DNA from: Candidatus Nitrosopumilus sp. | GTDB lineage: Archaea; Thermoproteota; Nitrososphaeria; Nitrososphaerales; Nitrosopumilaceae | Length of the DNA stretch: 42,002 nucleotides | Assembly: GCA_029881195.1 (NCBI GenBank) | Contig: JAOUNB010000008.1 | Location: 1-42,002 of the forward strand | Reading direction: 5' to 3' | Shown: one piece after another, positions 8,225-16,962 of the stretch | Position numbering within the stretch: position 1 is the first letter of the stretch | How the letters are laid out: each line of letters opens with the position of its first letter | Position numbers and translations under genes: made by a program | Notes under the pieces: model-generated | Database searches by the model: none | Seen by the model: the letters and a program-made list of their open reading frames with translations, nothing else | Told to the model about the DNA's origin: nothing

Positions 8225-9056
8225 ATCAGTATCAGATATTTTGAGAATGAAAAAAGAAAAGAAAAAAATTTCAGTGATTACAAGTTATGATTATACTTTA
8301 GCATCATTATGTGATAAAGCAGGAATTGATGTTCTTTTAGTTGGAGATAGTGCAGGAATGGTGATGCTTGGTTATGAGAATACAGTTACTGTAACAATGG
8401 ATCAAATGTGTATGTTTACAGAAGCAGTTAGTCGAGCTAGAAAAAATGCACTGCTAGTATCGGATTTACCATTCATGTCATACCAAGCTAGTATAGAAGA
8501 TGCAATCAGTAATTCAGGAAAACTAATCAAAGCAGGAGCTGATGCAGTAAAGCTTGAAGGCGGTTCAATTATGGCTGAAACAATTAGTGCTATAGTGGAT
8601 GTAGGAATTCCAGTGATGGGACATATTGGATTGCAGCCGCAAACAACAATACTTTCACAGGGATACAAGGTTCAAGGAAAAACAAAAGATACTGCAATGA
8701 AGTTAATCGAAGATGCAAAAGATCTTGAAGAGGCAGGAGTGTTCAGCATTGCTTTAGAAATGGTCAGTCATGAAGTAGCAGAGATAATCTCTCAGACAGT
8801 CAGTGTACCAATAATCGGAATTGGTTCAGGTGTAGGATGTGATGGACAAGTTCTGGTAATTCAAGATTTACTAGGAATGTATGACAAAATCAAGCCTAAA
8901 TTTGCTAAAAGATACATGAATTTGTCTGAAGACATTGTAAAATCACTGGAGGATTACAAAAATGATGTTATTTCAGGCACATTTCCTGCAGAAGAAAATT
9001 GGTTTTCTATGGAAGAGGAAGAATTGAAAAAATTACGTGAGCAAATTGGTAGCTAG
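8208..9056 (+). CDS. panB: ketopantoate hydroxymethyltransferase
   Basis: PanB transfers a hydroxymethyl group from 5,10-methylene tetrahydropterin to 2-ketoisovalerate, giving ketopantoate, the first committed step to CoA. The 282-residue protein has the typical TIM-barrel landmarks: KKISVITSYDYTLASLCDKAG, VGDSAGMVMLGYENTVTVT, DLPFMSYQ, GADAVKLEGG, GHIGLQPQ and the late GIGSGVGCDGQVLVIQDLLGM. The GTG start at 8208 lies inside the previous gene; a TTG at 8217 is an alternative. It overlaps the following coaBC by 20 bp. The presence of panB in the operon shows that pantoate is made de novo; ketopantoate reductase is not in the window. Confidence 0.95.
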   Translation: MQKLHKSVSDILRMKKEKKKISVITSYDYTLASLCDKAGIDVLLVGDSAGMVMLGYENTVTVTMDQMCMFTEAVSRARKNALLVSDLPFMSYQASIEDAISNSGKLIKAGADAVKLEGGSIMAETISAIVDVGIPVMGHIGLQPQTTILSQGYKVQGKTKDTAMKLIEDAKDLEEAGVFSIALEMVSHEVAEIISQTVSVPIIGIGSGVGCDGQVLVIQDLLGMYDKIKPKFAKRYMNLSEDIVKSLEDYKNDVISGTFPAEENWFSMEEEELKKLREQIGS

Positions 9057-10284
9057 GAAAAGAGATCATCCATCACTTGATATTGTCTCTTCAAAAGGTG
9101 TGGAGCTTACAGGTAAAAAGATAGTTCTTTGTGTTGCAGGAAGTGTTGCAGCATACAAAGCAATTGAATTGGCCAGATTATTGATGAGACACGGTGCTGA
9201 TGTAACATGTGTTGCAAGTAATGCAGTTACAAAATTGATACAGCCAGATTATTTTAAATGGGCTACTGGAAATAAAGTCATAACAAAACTCACTGGCGAA
9301 TTAGAACACATAAAATTAACAGATTACAAACAATCAGATTTAGTAATTGTGTATCCTGCAACAGCAAATACACTTGGAAAACTTGCAAATGGAATAGATG
9401 ATACCCCCGTATCAACAGTACTTACAGTAGGGTTTGGCTCCAAGATTCCAATTCTGATGTGTTTGGCAATGCATGAATCAATGTATGAGAATTTAGCAGT
9501 AAAAAAAAATATTGAGTTTCTGAAAAATAAGATTCAATTTATTAGCCCAAAGATGGTTGAGGGGAAAGCAAAAGCTCCGGAACCAGAAGATGTTTTAGAT
9601 ATAGTATTAAAAAAATTTGGATTCACATCAATATTGAAAAACAAAAAAGTGTTAATCACTGCAGGTCCAACATTAGAATACATTGATCCAGTAAGAGTAA
9701 TAACAAATCTTAGCTCAGGAAAAACTGGAGTTCTTTTAGCATCTGAATTAATTTCTGCAGGAGCTAAAGTTACCATCATTTATGGACCGGGAAATGAAAA
9801 ACCTCCAAACGGTGCCAAGACAATCAATGTAACAACAAGTAGAGAAATGTTTGATGCAGTTAGAAATGAACTAAAGAAAAATTTGGATGTGGTGATTATG
9901 GCAGCAGCTGTTTCGGATTACACACCAGAAAGCACATCTAAGTCTAAAATTAAAAGTAACAAAAATTCCCTAACAATTAGGCTCAAAAAGACACCAAAAA
10001 TTATAGAGCAAGTAAGAAAACTGCAAAAGGATGCTTTGATAGTTGGATTCAAGGCAGAATCTAATATTTCAAAAAACGCTTTGATCAAGTCAGCTCAAAG
10101 AAAGATGAAAGATGTTGATGCAGACATAATGATTGCAAACGATATTGGAAACAGATACCAAAAGAATCCCAATTATAATCAGATCTTAATTATTGATAAT
10201 AAAAAAATTAAATCATCAGGATGGAACAAAAAAGAAAAGATTGTCAAATTAATCAGAAAAGAAATTGAACAGAAATTAAAATGA
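9037..10284 (+). CDS. coaBC: bifunctional phosphopantothenoylcysteine synthetase/decarboxylase
   Basis: The N-terminal half (about residues 25-190) is the HFCD flavoprotein decarboxylase, with LCVAGSVAAYKAIELARLL, the YPATANTLGKLANGIDD segment and the active-site region PILMCLAMHESMYEN. The C-terminal half (about 205-410) is the CoaB synthetase, with VLITAGPTLEYIDPVRVITNLSSGKTG, MAAAVSDYTPE and VGFKAES. Together they turn phosphopantothenate and cysteine into 4'-phosphopantetheine. Archaeal CoaB uses a nucleotide that cannot be read from sequence. The GTG start overlaps panB by 20 bp, and the stop overlaps the next small gene as ATGA. It completes the four-gene CoA block; the final PPAT and DPCK enzymes are not here. 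Confidence 0.95.
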   Translation: MSKLVARKRDHPSLDIVSSKGVELTGKKIVLCVAGSVAAYKAIELARLLMRHGADVTCVASNAVTKLIQPDYFKWATGNKVITKLTGELEHIKLTDYKQSDLVIVYPATANTLGKLANGIDDTPVSTVLTVGFGSKIPILMCLAMHESMYENLAVKKNIEFLKNKIQFISPKMVEGKAKAPEPEDVLDIVLKKFGFTSILKNKKVLITAGPTLEYIDPVRVITNLSSGKTGVLLASELISAGAKVTIIYGPGNEKPPNGAKTINVTTSREMFDAVRNELKKNLDVVIMAAAVSDYTPESTSKSKIKSNKNSLTIRLKKTPKIIEQVRKLQKDALIVGFKAESNISKNALIKSAQRKMKDVDADIMIANDIGNRYQKNPNYNQILIIDNKKIKSSGWNKKEKIVKLIRKEIEQKLK

Positions 10285-10454
10285 AAAATTCTGAGATTAA
10301 AAAACTAATATCGCAATATAATGAATTCAAGGCAAAAAAGAAAAAGAAACATACTGATAATTTTAAAATTGAAGAAATGTTAAAAGAAATTGAACGCCGA
10401 TATTTTCATGAAACAGGAAGAACATTAAAATCAGATTTAAAGGAACAGGCTTAA
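10281..10454 (+). CDS. 57-aa charged helical protein coupled to coaBC
   Basis: An ATG overlaps the coaBC stop (ATGA), and the frame stays open for 57 codons to a TAA at 10452-10454. The protein is lysine- and glutamate-rich and predicted helical: a basic stretch KAKKKKKH (residues 17-24) is followed by FKIEEMLKEIERRYFHETG. It looks like a real gene because start and stop interlock with the operon and because it fills the space between coaBC and the methyltransferase exactly. No family is recognised. The regular basic and acidic pattern could suit an RNA- or protein-binding adaptor, but no function can be claimed. Confidence 0.55.
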   Translation: MKNSEIKKLISQYNEFKAKKKKKHTDNFKIEEMLKEIERRYFHETGRTLKSDLKEQA

Positions 10455-10495
10455 AGTTGTTAAATTTCAAGTCACTTGAATATAAAAAAAGAAAC

Positions 10496-11302
10496 ATGAC
10501 AATATGGAATGAGGTAGCACTACGCTACCATAAGAGATGGGCAAGCGTTGGTGAAGGACCATTTCAAAGCACTTCTAAATTGATAGAACTAGTAAACATC
10601 AACAAAGGAGATTCTGTATTAGATGTTGCCTGTGGAACAGGTGTTGTTACAAAAGAGATTAGAGAAAAAGTAGGAAATTCAGGATATGTTGTAGGTGCTG
10701 ATACTTCCACTACGGCAATCAAAATTGCAGAAAAGTGGAATGATAAAAAACCGAATTTAGATTTTTTAAATATGGATGCAGAGAATTTTGGCTTTTCAAA
10801 AAAATTTGATATCATCACATGCCAATATGCATTGTTTTTCTTTCCTAATGCTAGAAAAGCGCTAAAAAATATGAAAAACAGCCTCAAAAAGTCAGGCAAG
10901 ATTGGAATTTCAGTTCATGGTAGTAGAGAAAATGTTCCGTTTTTCAGCAGTATTTTAGATTCAGTAATCAAGTTCATTCCAGATTATGTACCACCTGGCT
11001 CTCCAAATCTTGATAGATTTGGTACAAAATCTGCATTAAGGGCAGAAATAAGCAAAGCAGGTTTTTCAAAAATTTCAATTAAAGAATTTATTTTTCATTA
11101 TAGTCCTGGAAAATTTGAGGAATATTGGAAAAATTATATCAAATACATAGCAAAGCCACTAAAAGAGAAACTAAATGAATTAGAGTATTCAAAAAGAAAG
11201 GAATTGAAACAAGTTGTAAAAGACAAAACATTGCAATATACAAAGAAAAATGGAGAAATCTTGTTTCCGTGGCAAGTTTTAATTTTGACCGCAAAACACT
11301 AG
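10496..11302 (+). CDS. class I SAM-dependent methyltransferase
   Basis: The 268-residue protein has a Rossmann methyltransferase fold: motif I VLDVACGTGVVTKEI (about residues 42-56), an acidic loop VVGADTS, motif II-like DAENFGF then KFDIITCQYALFFFPNARKAL, and a C-terminal cap with aromatic residues (FIFHYSPGKFEEYWKNYIKY). It resembles the UbiE/Methyltransf_11 group; the substrate may be a small lipid or quinone-like molecule, but nothing proves this. An in-frame TTG at 10457 would add 13 residues; I chose the ATG at 10496 because homologous proteins usually begin just before the conserved WNEVALRYHKRW. It follows the CoA operon on the same strand. Confidence 0.82.
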   Translation: MTIWNEVALRYHKRWASVGEGPFQSTSKLIELVNINKGDSVLDVACGTGVVTKEIREKVGNSGYVVGADTSTTAIKIAEKWNDKKPNLDFLNMDAENFGFSKKFDIITCQYALFFFPNARKALKNMKNSLKKSGKIGISVHGSRENVPFFSSILDSVIKFIPDYVPPGSPNLDRFGTKSALRAEISKAGFSKISIKEFIFHYSPGKFEEYWKNYIKYIAKPLKEKLNELEYSKRKELKQVVKDKTLQYTKKNGEILFPWQVLILTAKH

Positions 11303-11311
11303 GATTCAGGA

Positions 11312-11794
11312 ATGGTTAAAGAAAAAAAGAAGAAAGAGGAAAAGCCAAAAAAGAAAGATTTTAGAGCATTTCTTAAGAAAAGAGCACCAATCTATCTTGC
11401 CATCATAGCAATGTTTGTGATCTTTGCAATTCCTGAATTAACAAAAGGAGATCTTCAGAGTAGTTTTCCAGAACTTACATCTGAAGAAAAACAAGTTCTC
11501 GATATGTTGATGAAGTATAATGGACCAAACGATTCTGGGTTAACTGTAATGGATGCAATTTCAGGGAAAATTAGTGAAGAATATCCTAATGAGAAGATTT
11601 ATGATCATAGAAAAACGGTAGTTGATTTAGCTGTCTTGAAATTAAATGATGAAGAATACAATATAGTATTAAATTTCGAATCATATAAGGGTGAATTGAA
11701 TTACGATTGGAATGTGGATAAAAATTTAGGAAAGATCACATCAAATAATCAAGATTCAAAACATATTATTGATTTAGTAGATTTTTACGATTAG
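11312..11794 (+). CDS. single-helix membrane protein, unknown function
   Basis: The 160-residue protein has a very basic cytoplasmic N-terminus (KEKKKKEEKPKKKDF), one transmembrane segment at about residues 29-47, and a mostly acidic extracytoplasmic domain of about 110 residues containing the segments LTSEEKQVLDMLMKYNGPNDSG and LNYDWNVDKNLGKIT. Topology by the positive-inside rule is N-in, C-out. I do not recognise the domain. It is 9 bp after the methyltransferase gene, so probably in the same transcript, and ends 2 bp from the convergent M24 peptidase gene. Confidence 0.7.
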   Translation: MVKEKKKKEEKPKKKDFRAFLKKRAPIYLAIIAMFVIFAIPELTKGDLQSSFPELTSEEKQVLDMLMKYNGPNDSGLTVMDAISGKISEEYPNEKIYDHRKTVVDLAVLKLNDEEYNIVLNFESYKGELNYDWNVDKNLGKITSNNQDSKHIIDLVDFYD

Positions 11795-11796
11795 GC

Positions 11797-12861
11797 TCAA
11801 ATTTGGACTAGATCTTTAGTAAATTTGTGCATTACAACAGATTTCTCTTTTACTATCAATGAATCTTCTATGCGAATACCAAATTTATTTTCAATGTAAA
11901 TTCCAGGTTCAACAGTAATTGCCATATTTTTTTGTAATTTTGTTTCACTTTTAGTAGAAATAGTTGGAAGTTCATGTACTTCCAATCCAATACCGTGACC
12001 TGTGGAATGAATAAAATATTTTCCATAGTTTTTTTCTTCAATGTATTTTCTGCAAGCAAAGTCTACATCTTTACAATATACATCAGGCCTTACAGCTTTT
12101 AATCCAAGTTTTTGTGACTCCTTTACAATTTCATATGTTTCATTTGCTTGTTGAGAAATTTTTCCGATTGCAAAGGTTCTAGTTGCATCAGAGACATATC
12201 CTTTGTATCGTAGTGTAAGATCAGTTACGACCAAGTCACCTTTTTTGAATTTTCTTTGTGTGACTTGTGCATGAGGAAGTGCACCGTTTGGACCCCCGGC
12301 AATTATTAATGGATTGAGTGTAGATTTGTAACCAGTGTCAAACATTTCTTGTTCCATAGCATATGTCATTAGAATTGTTTGTAATTCAGATTCTTTTTGA
12401 CCTACTTTCATCTTTTTTGAACAAATATCAAACATTTCATCTATAATTTTTGATGCTTTTTTAAGAATTTGAATTTCTTTTTCATCTTTGATTATACGTG
12501 AATTATAAAATGGTTCTGTTGATGGTTTGATTTTTGGAATGGATTTTTTCAGAGACATCATTACAGAATAGTTTTGACAGTCAGTACAAACTTGATTTTT
12601 TTTGATTTTTTGAATTAACGAGGAAATCAAACCAGTTCCACGTTCGGCTGTAATTACATCACAGTCTTCAGATTCTTCTCGTGCCCTGCCTATTTCCAAC
12701 TCTGGAGTAATTATGGTAGTTTCACCATTTTTTTCCAGTAATCCGATTGCTTCTCCCCAAAATCCAGTCATGTAAAACAGATTTTCAGGCTCAAATGTCA
12801 CTAATGTGTCACAGCTGATCTTTTGGGCAAATTTTAGAAGATTTTTTCTTCTTTGTTTCAT
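11797..12861 (-). CDS. Xaa-Pro dipeptidase/aminopeptidase P-like M24 metallopeptidase
   Basis: The 354-residue protein has a creatinase-like N-domain (about 1-125) and a pita-bread catalytic domain. All five metal ligands are visible: D214 and D225 (VVTDLTLRYKGYVSDATRTF), H289 (HSTGHGIGLEVHE), E318 (TVEPGIYIE) and E332 (IRIEDSLIV). It should therefore be an active two-metal peptidase releasing residues ahead of proline from short peptides in the cytosol. Methionine aminopeptidase is unlikely because of the N-domain. The gene is monocistronic, divergent from the PP-loop enzyme gene by 64 bp, and nearly touches the preceding convergent gene. Confidence 0.92.
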   Translation of the reverse strand: MKQRRKNLLKFAQKISCDTLVTFEPENLFYMTGFWGEAIGLLEKNGETTIITPELEIGRAREESEDCDVITAERGTGLISSLIQKIKKNQVCTDCQNYSVMMSLKKSIPKIKPSTEPFYNSRIIKDEKEIQILKKASKIIDEMFDICSKKMKVGQKESELQTILMTYAMEQEMFDTGYKSTLNPLIIAGGPNGALPHAQVTQRKFKKGDLVVTDLTLRYKGYVSDATRTFAIGKISQQANETYEIVKESQKLGLKAVRPDVYCKDVDFACRKYIEEKNYGKYFIHSTGHGIGLEVHELPTISTKSETKLQKNMAITVEPGIYIENKFGIRIEDSLIVKEKSVVMHKFTKDLVQI

Positions 12862-12925
12862 ACAAAAATTATGCCCTCATTCTCAATTTATGTATGATGT
12901 AAAGTTTGTATATGGAAAATGAAGT

Positions 12926-13942
12926 TTGATTGATGTGACTGAAGAGAAGAAAAAAGTTGTTGCATTACTGTCAGGAGGTCTAGATAGTCAACTTGCAGTA
13001 CGTATGATGCAAGAACAAGGTTTTGACGTTTCAGCTGTTGCAATAAAAACACCATTTTGTGATTTTGATTGTGGAAGAGGATGTGGATTTGAAATTAGAG
13101 AAAGGGCCGATGATCTAAATGTTAATTTAAAAACAGTTTATCTTGGGGATGAATACATTGAGATGTTAAAACATCCAAAACATGGAATTGGTGCTGGTTT
13201 TAATCCGTGTGTAGATTGTAGAACTATGATGTTTGATGCTGCAAAAAAACACATGGAAGAAATTGGTGCCGAGTTTATCATATCAGGTGAAGTGTTAGGA
13301 CAACGTCCGATGAGTCAACATGCACCTGCATTGAGAATTATCGAAAAAGAATCAGGTTTGGTTGGAAAAATTGTAAGACCGTTATCAGCAGGATTACTTC
13401 CAGAGACAGATCCAGAAAAAGAAGGATTGATCAAAAGGGAAAATCTTGGCATGATAAAAGGCAGAACAAGACGGAATCAATTAGATATGGCAAAGAAATA
13501 TGGAATTGAAAATCCACCTAATGCAGGCGGTGGTTGTTTGTTAACAGAACCACAATTTGGAATCAAGGCAAAAGATTTGTTTGAACATGTTGAAACGCCA
13601 ACAATTAATGACATTGATTTGTTAAAAATTGGAAGACATTTTAGATTAGATGAAGAAACAAAATTTGTTGTTGGAAGAAACAAAGATGAAAACGAAATGA
13701 TCAAGGCAATCGCATTATCTGAAGATATTTTACTTGAAGCAAGAGATCATTTAGGACCAGTTTCAATTTTACGTGGCAATAACGCAAAATCTCATGTAGA
13801 ATTTGCCGCGTCTGTAACATTGAGATACTCAGACGCACCAAAAAATCAAGATTGTGTTGTAACTGTAAAAAATGGTAGTTCGAATGAAGAAATTATCTCC
13901 CAGTGTGCAGAAGAACAATCTTACATTAAATTTAGAATGTAG
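12926..13942 (+). CDS. PP-loop ATPase, ThiI/MnmA-like tRNA thiolation-type enzyme
   Basis: The 338-residue protein carries an N-terminal adenylating PP-loop SGGLDS (residues 16-21), as in ThiI and MnmA, and a NPCVDCRTMMFDAA motif (C95, C98) that resembles the MnmA cysteine region. An extra cluster CDFDCGRGCG (C45, C49, C53) could hold a metal or sulfur centre. The C-terminal 110 residues after GGGCLLTEP resemble the NFACT-R-type domain seen attached to some ThiI-like proteins. Activation of a tRNA uridine for sulfur transfer is the probable role, but the modified position is unknown. The start is TTG; the gene stands alone between two convergent/divergent neighbours. Confidence 0.78.
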   Translation: MIDVTEEKKKVVALLSGGLDSQLAVRMMQEQGFDVSAVAIKTPFCDFDCGRGCGFEIRERADDLNVNLKTVYLGDEYIEMLKHPKHGIGAGFNPCVDCRTMMFDAAKKHMEEIGAEFIISGEVLGQRPMSQHAPALRIIEKESGLVGKIVRPLSAGLLPETDPEKEGLIKRENLGMIKGRTRRNQLDMAKKYGIENPPNAGGGCLLTEPQFGIKAKDLFEHVETPTINDIDLLKIGRHFRLDEETKFVVGRNKDENEMIKAIALSEDILLEARDHLGPVSILRGNNAKSHVEFAASVTLRYSDAPKNQDCVVTVKNGSSNEEIISQCAEEQSYIKFRM

Positions 13943-14014
13943 GCGTGAATTTTTAAAGAAATTAGTTTTAACTAAAGAAGAGTTTTTGAAGGAGTAGATC
14001 GCATTTTCAATAAG

Positions 14015-14293
14015 ATGCAAAAACAAGAAAGCCCCACATATCTCAAGGCTATAACGATTAGAGACATCAGCGATGTTCATTCAATTAAAGAAGATATCAA
14101 AAAAGAGATGATTCTGATTTTAAGAGTTACACCGTTAGCTCAGAAGGATGTTGAACAACTAAGAAAAGTTGTTGAAGAATTGTATTCTATTGCAAAAGCT
14201 GCTGATGCAGATATCGCAAGGTTAGGTGAAGAAAGAATTATTGTTGCCCCATCTAACATAAAAATTTGGAAACCAGAGTACGATCTAAAATAA
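14015..14293 (+). CDS. sepF: SepF-like cell division protein
   Basis: The 92-residue protein matches the globular SepF (DUF552) core: YLKAITIRDISDVHSIKEDI, MILILRVTPLAQKD, VVEELYSIAKAADADIARLGEERIIVAPSNIKIW. In archaea SepF anchors FtsZ to the membrane; thaumarchaea also have Cdv proteins, so the relative role here is open. Typical SepF has a short N-terminal amphipathic membrane-binding helix, which is missing if translation starts at this ATG. The frame is open upstream to 13976 and encodes VFEGVDRIFNKM, which could form one, but no standard start codon is there. It overlaps the convergent FttA gene end by 9 bp. Confidence 0.8.
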   Translation: MQKQESPTYLKAITIRDISDVHSIKEDIKKEMILILRVTPLAQKDVEQLRKVVEELYSIAKAADADIARLGEERIIVAPSNIKIWKPEYDLK

Positions 14294-16264
14294 TTTTATT
14301 GCTTCTTGGATTTGAGGATAATGAGCAGGTACTCTGTACATACGTCTTATATTCATTGCAAGATTTTCTGATTTTGAACGTTCTCCGTGATTAACTAACA
14401 CTCTTCGAAGTTTTGGTCTTAATCTTTGTACAAATGACATTAATTGATTATAATCGCTGTGTCCACTGAATCCATCTAGTTTTTCAACACCACAATTGAT
14501 TGTAACAACTTCAACTTTTCCTTCTTTTCCCAACATAGTTGCTTGTTTAGATCCGTCAAGAACTCGTCTTCCCAAAGTTCCATTTACTTGATAGGAAACG
14601 AACAACACTTTACTTTTTTTGTCAGGTGCAATATTTTTGAAATATTCTAAAACAGGTCCACCCTCTAGCATTCCTGATGTTGCCAAGATAATACATGGAG
14701 AGTTTTCTCTCATTGGTTCTTCTCTAGCATCACCATGATCAATATTTGTGAAATACTCTGAATCAAATGGATTGTCATCAGTTTCCAAGATTTTTTGTTT
14801 TAGTTCTCTTGCAAGATACTCAGGATATGATTCATGTATTGCAGATGCCTCAGAGATCATTCCTTCTGTAAATACGGGAGCTTCGATCATTTCTCCAGAT
14901 TTCATGTAATGATCAATTACCATCATAATTTCTTGTGCACGTCCAACTGCAGGAATTGGAATCAAAACTTTGCCTCCATCTGCTAAAGTGTTATTAACTG
15001 CATTAATGAAAGCAGATTCCACCTCTTGTCTTGTTGGTTGAATATCTTCTTTTAGTCCATATGTGCTTTCTATCAACAGGGTTTCTACTCTAGGGAAATT
15101 CCAACTTGCTGCTTCAAATAGAATACTTTTTCCAAATTTAATGTCCCCTGAATAAACAAAGTTATGATCACCATTTCCAATATGAAAATGACATAATGCA
15201 GAACCAAGTATGTGACCAGCATTTGCAAGAACCAATTTAATATCAGGGGAAATATCAGTTACAGTGCCATAAGGTAATGTGATGGTCTGCCTCATGATTT
15301 GTTTTACGTCTCTTTCAGAATATATTGGAGTTCTACCTTGAGCGGCAGCTACCTTGATTGCATCTAATTGAATTAGATTCATCATAGGGAGAGTCGGTTC
15401 AGTACAGTAAATTGGGCCTTTGTAGCCGTATTTGCACAAAGCTGGCAAAAACCCAGTATGATCCAAGTGTGCGTGTCCAATAACTATCGCATCAAGTTCA
15501 TCAAGGGTGATATTTAGAGAATCTAATCTAGGGAACGCATCCATCGGAGAACGAGCACCAGGATTTATTCCACAGTCAACTAAGATTTTGCTTTCAGGAG
15601 TAGATAATAATAGTGAAGATCTTCCTACTTGACCAAAGCCGCCAAGGGTATAAAGAGAGACTTCGGTTCTTTGGGACAATCGTGGACGAAATATCTCATC
15701 ACCTACCTGTTTGAGTTGTTTACTTCTCTCAGCAGAGGATTGTTTGAGAGTTGCATTAATTGTTTGAATTGTTCGTGAGGGTACAGTAGTAGCTTTTCTA
15801 ATGCGTAATTTCCAACCCATTTTTTCGGTAACTTCTGCATGATTGAACTCTTTTGCATTTCTTTGTAGCAACCAAGGTCTTTTTGCTTCAACAGAGACTT
15901 CACCAGTAGCAGTATCAAATATTGTTCCTTGTAGCTTTGCCTCTTCTGGAACACATTCTGCAATTATTCGTCTAGCTTCATCTTCAGGTTTTCTAATTGA
16001 TTCATCAGTTCTTACAACAATTCTTTTTTTGATAACATTTACAAGATTTGAAATTGTTTCATTGTTTTCCATAAGATATCGAGGAGAATTTGTATAAAGA
16101 GCAATTCTTGGTCCTTCGTATTCTATTTTTGTAACACTTGCCTCTTTTGGTATACTTTGCAGTATGGTTGCCATTATATTCTGGCTAGTAGGAGGTAATT
16201 CTTTTTGTTGTTGTTTTCTTTGCATTAAATCACTAAAGTTCGATAACTGCTTTCTTTTGCTCAT
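14285..16264 (-). CDS. aCPSF1/FttA beta-CASP ribonuclease, transcription termination factor
   Basis: The protein has two N-terminal KH-type RNA-binding regions (about residues 30-185), a metallo-beta-lactamase core with HAHLDHTG (264-271), further metal motifs (LANAGHILGSA, YSGDIKFG), and a beta-CASP insertion with ATSGMLEGGPV and the terminal HSDYNQL and VNHGERSKSENLA. This is the archaeal CPSF73-like endonuclease that cuts nascent RNA at U-rich sites and terminates transcription. The 659-residue form from ATG 16264 overlaps the proteasome gene by 32 bp; Met14 (ATG at 16225) begins just after the proteasome stop and is a good alternative. It is downstream of psmB on the same strand. Confidence 0.93.
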   Translation of the reverse strand: MSKRKQLSNFSDLMQRKQQQKELPPTSQNIMATILQSIPKEASVTKIEYEGPRIALYTNSPRYLMENNETISNLVNVIKKRIVVRTDESIRKPEDEARRIIAECVPEEAKLQGTIFDTATGEVSVEAKRPWLLQRNAKEFNHAEVTEKMGWKLRIRKATTVPSRTIQTINATLKQSSAERSKQLKQVGDEIFRPRLSQRTEVSLYTLGGFGQVGRSSLLLSTPESKILVDCGINPGARSPMDAFPRLDSLNITLDELDAIVIGHAHLDHTGFLPALCKYGYKGPIYCTEPTLPMMNLIQLDAIKVAAAQGRTPIYSERDVKQIMRQTITLPYGTVTDISPDIKLVLANAGHILGSALCHFHIGNGDHNFVYSGDIKFGKSILFEAASWNFPRVETLLIESTYGLKEDIQPTRQEVESAFINAVNNTLADGGKVLIPIPAVGRAQEIMMVIDHYMKSGEMIEAPVFTEGMISEASAIHESYPEYLARELKQKILETDDNPFDSEYFTNIDHGDAREEPMRENSPCIILATSGMLEGGPVLEYFKNIAPDKKSKVLFVSYQVNGTLGRRVLDGSKQATMLGKEGKVEVVTINCGVEKLDGFSGHSDYNQLMSFVQRLRPKLRRVLVNHGERSKSENLAMNIRRMYRVPAHYPQIQEAIKLF

Positions 16265-16865
16265 CTGTCAAAAGACGGAATCCATCTTTATCCATTATTG
16301 CGATGTTAATTCCATCGCCTGTTCCGATATTTCTAACAATTGCAGCTTTAACAGCCCGTAAAGCTATTTTTTTTGCCTCGTCAACTGTAAGATCTTCCCT
16401 ATATTCTTCTTCAAGTAAACCATAAGCTACTGGTGAGCCACTACCTGTCGTAACATATGATTTTTCTTCAACTGAACCAAACATATCAATATTAAACAAA
16501 GCTGGTCCTTGGGCATCATAGCCGCCAACTAAAATATCAGCCATGAATGGATAGCCTCTATTTTGATGAAATATCAATGAGCAAAGTCTTGAAAGCGAGT
16601 GAATAGAAATTGGACCTTGTTTTTCAACTCTATGAAGATTTGCATGATAACGCAAAATATCAACAATGTTCTGGGCATCTGCAACGCCTCCAGCTAGAGT
16701 CAGTCCTGCATGTAAATCAATTTTTTGAATTTTCATAGTATTGTTATTTGCAATAAAATAGCCCGCACTGGCTCTCATGTCGGCACACAATACAACACCA
16801 TCTTTAGCCTTGATACCTACAGTGGTAGTCCCATGCAGAATTTTTTCTTCAACGTTATTTGACAA
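16233..16865 (-). CDS. psmB: 20S proteasome beta subunit
   Basis: The 210-residue subunit has a short propeptide of 12 residues ending HG, then the Ntn nucleophile T13 (TTTVGIKAKDG). Counting from this threonine, D17, R19 (CADMRAS) and K33 (TMKIQKID) are all present, so the subunit should self-process and be catalytically active. The later YVTTGSGSPVAYGLLEEEY and GDGINIAIMDKDG are typical. It forms the inner rings of the archaeal proteasome, degrading unfolded proteins fed by an AAA ATPase. Thaumarchaea often have two beta genes; the other, and alpha, are not in the window. The gene is divergent from egsA. Confidence 0.95.
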   Translation of the reverse strand: MSNNVEEKILHGTTTVGIKAKDGVVLCADMRASAGYFIANNNTMKIQKIDLHAGLTLAGGVADAQNIVDILRYHANLHRVEKQGPISIHSLSRLCSLIFHQNRGYPFMADILVGGYDAQGPALFNIDMFGSVEEKSYVTTGSGSPVAYGLLEEEYREDLTVDEAKKIALRAVKAAIVRNIGTGDGINIAIMDKDGFRLLTDEQKKAVIEL

Positions 16866-16962
16866 AAATACACCTTTTAAGATAAAGTGAATGGCATCTC
16901 ACCCTTTTAAATAACTTTTTGATCACTTGAAATCATAAATAATGACAAAAAATTAGGATCGC

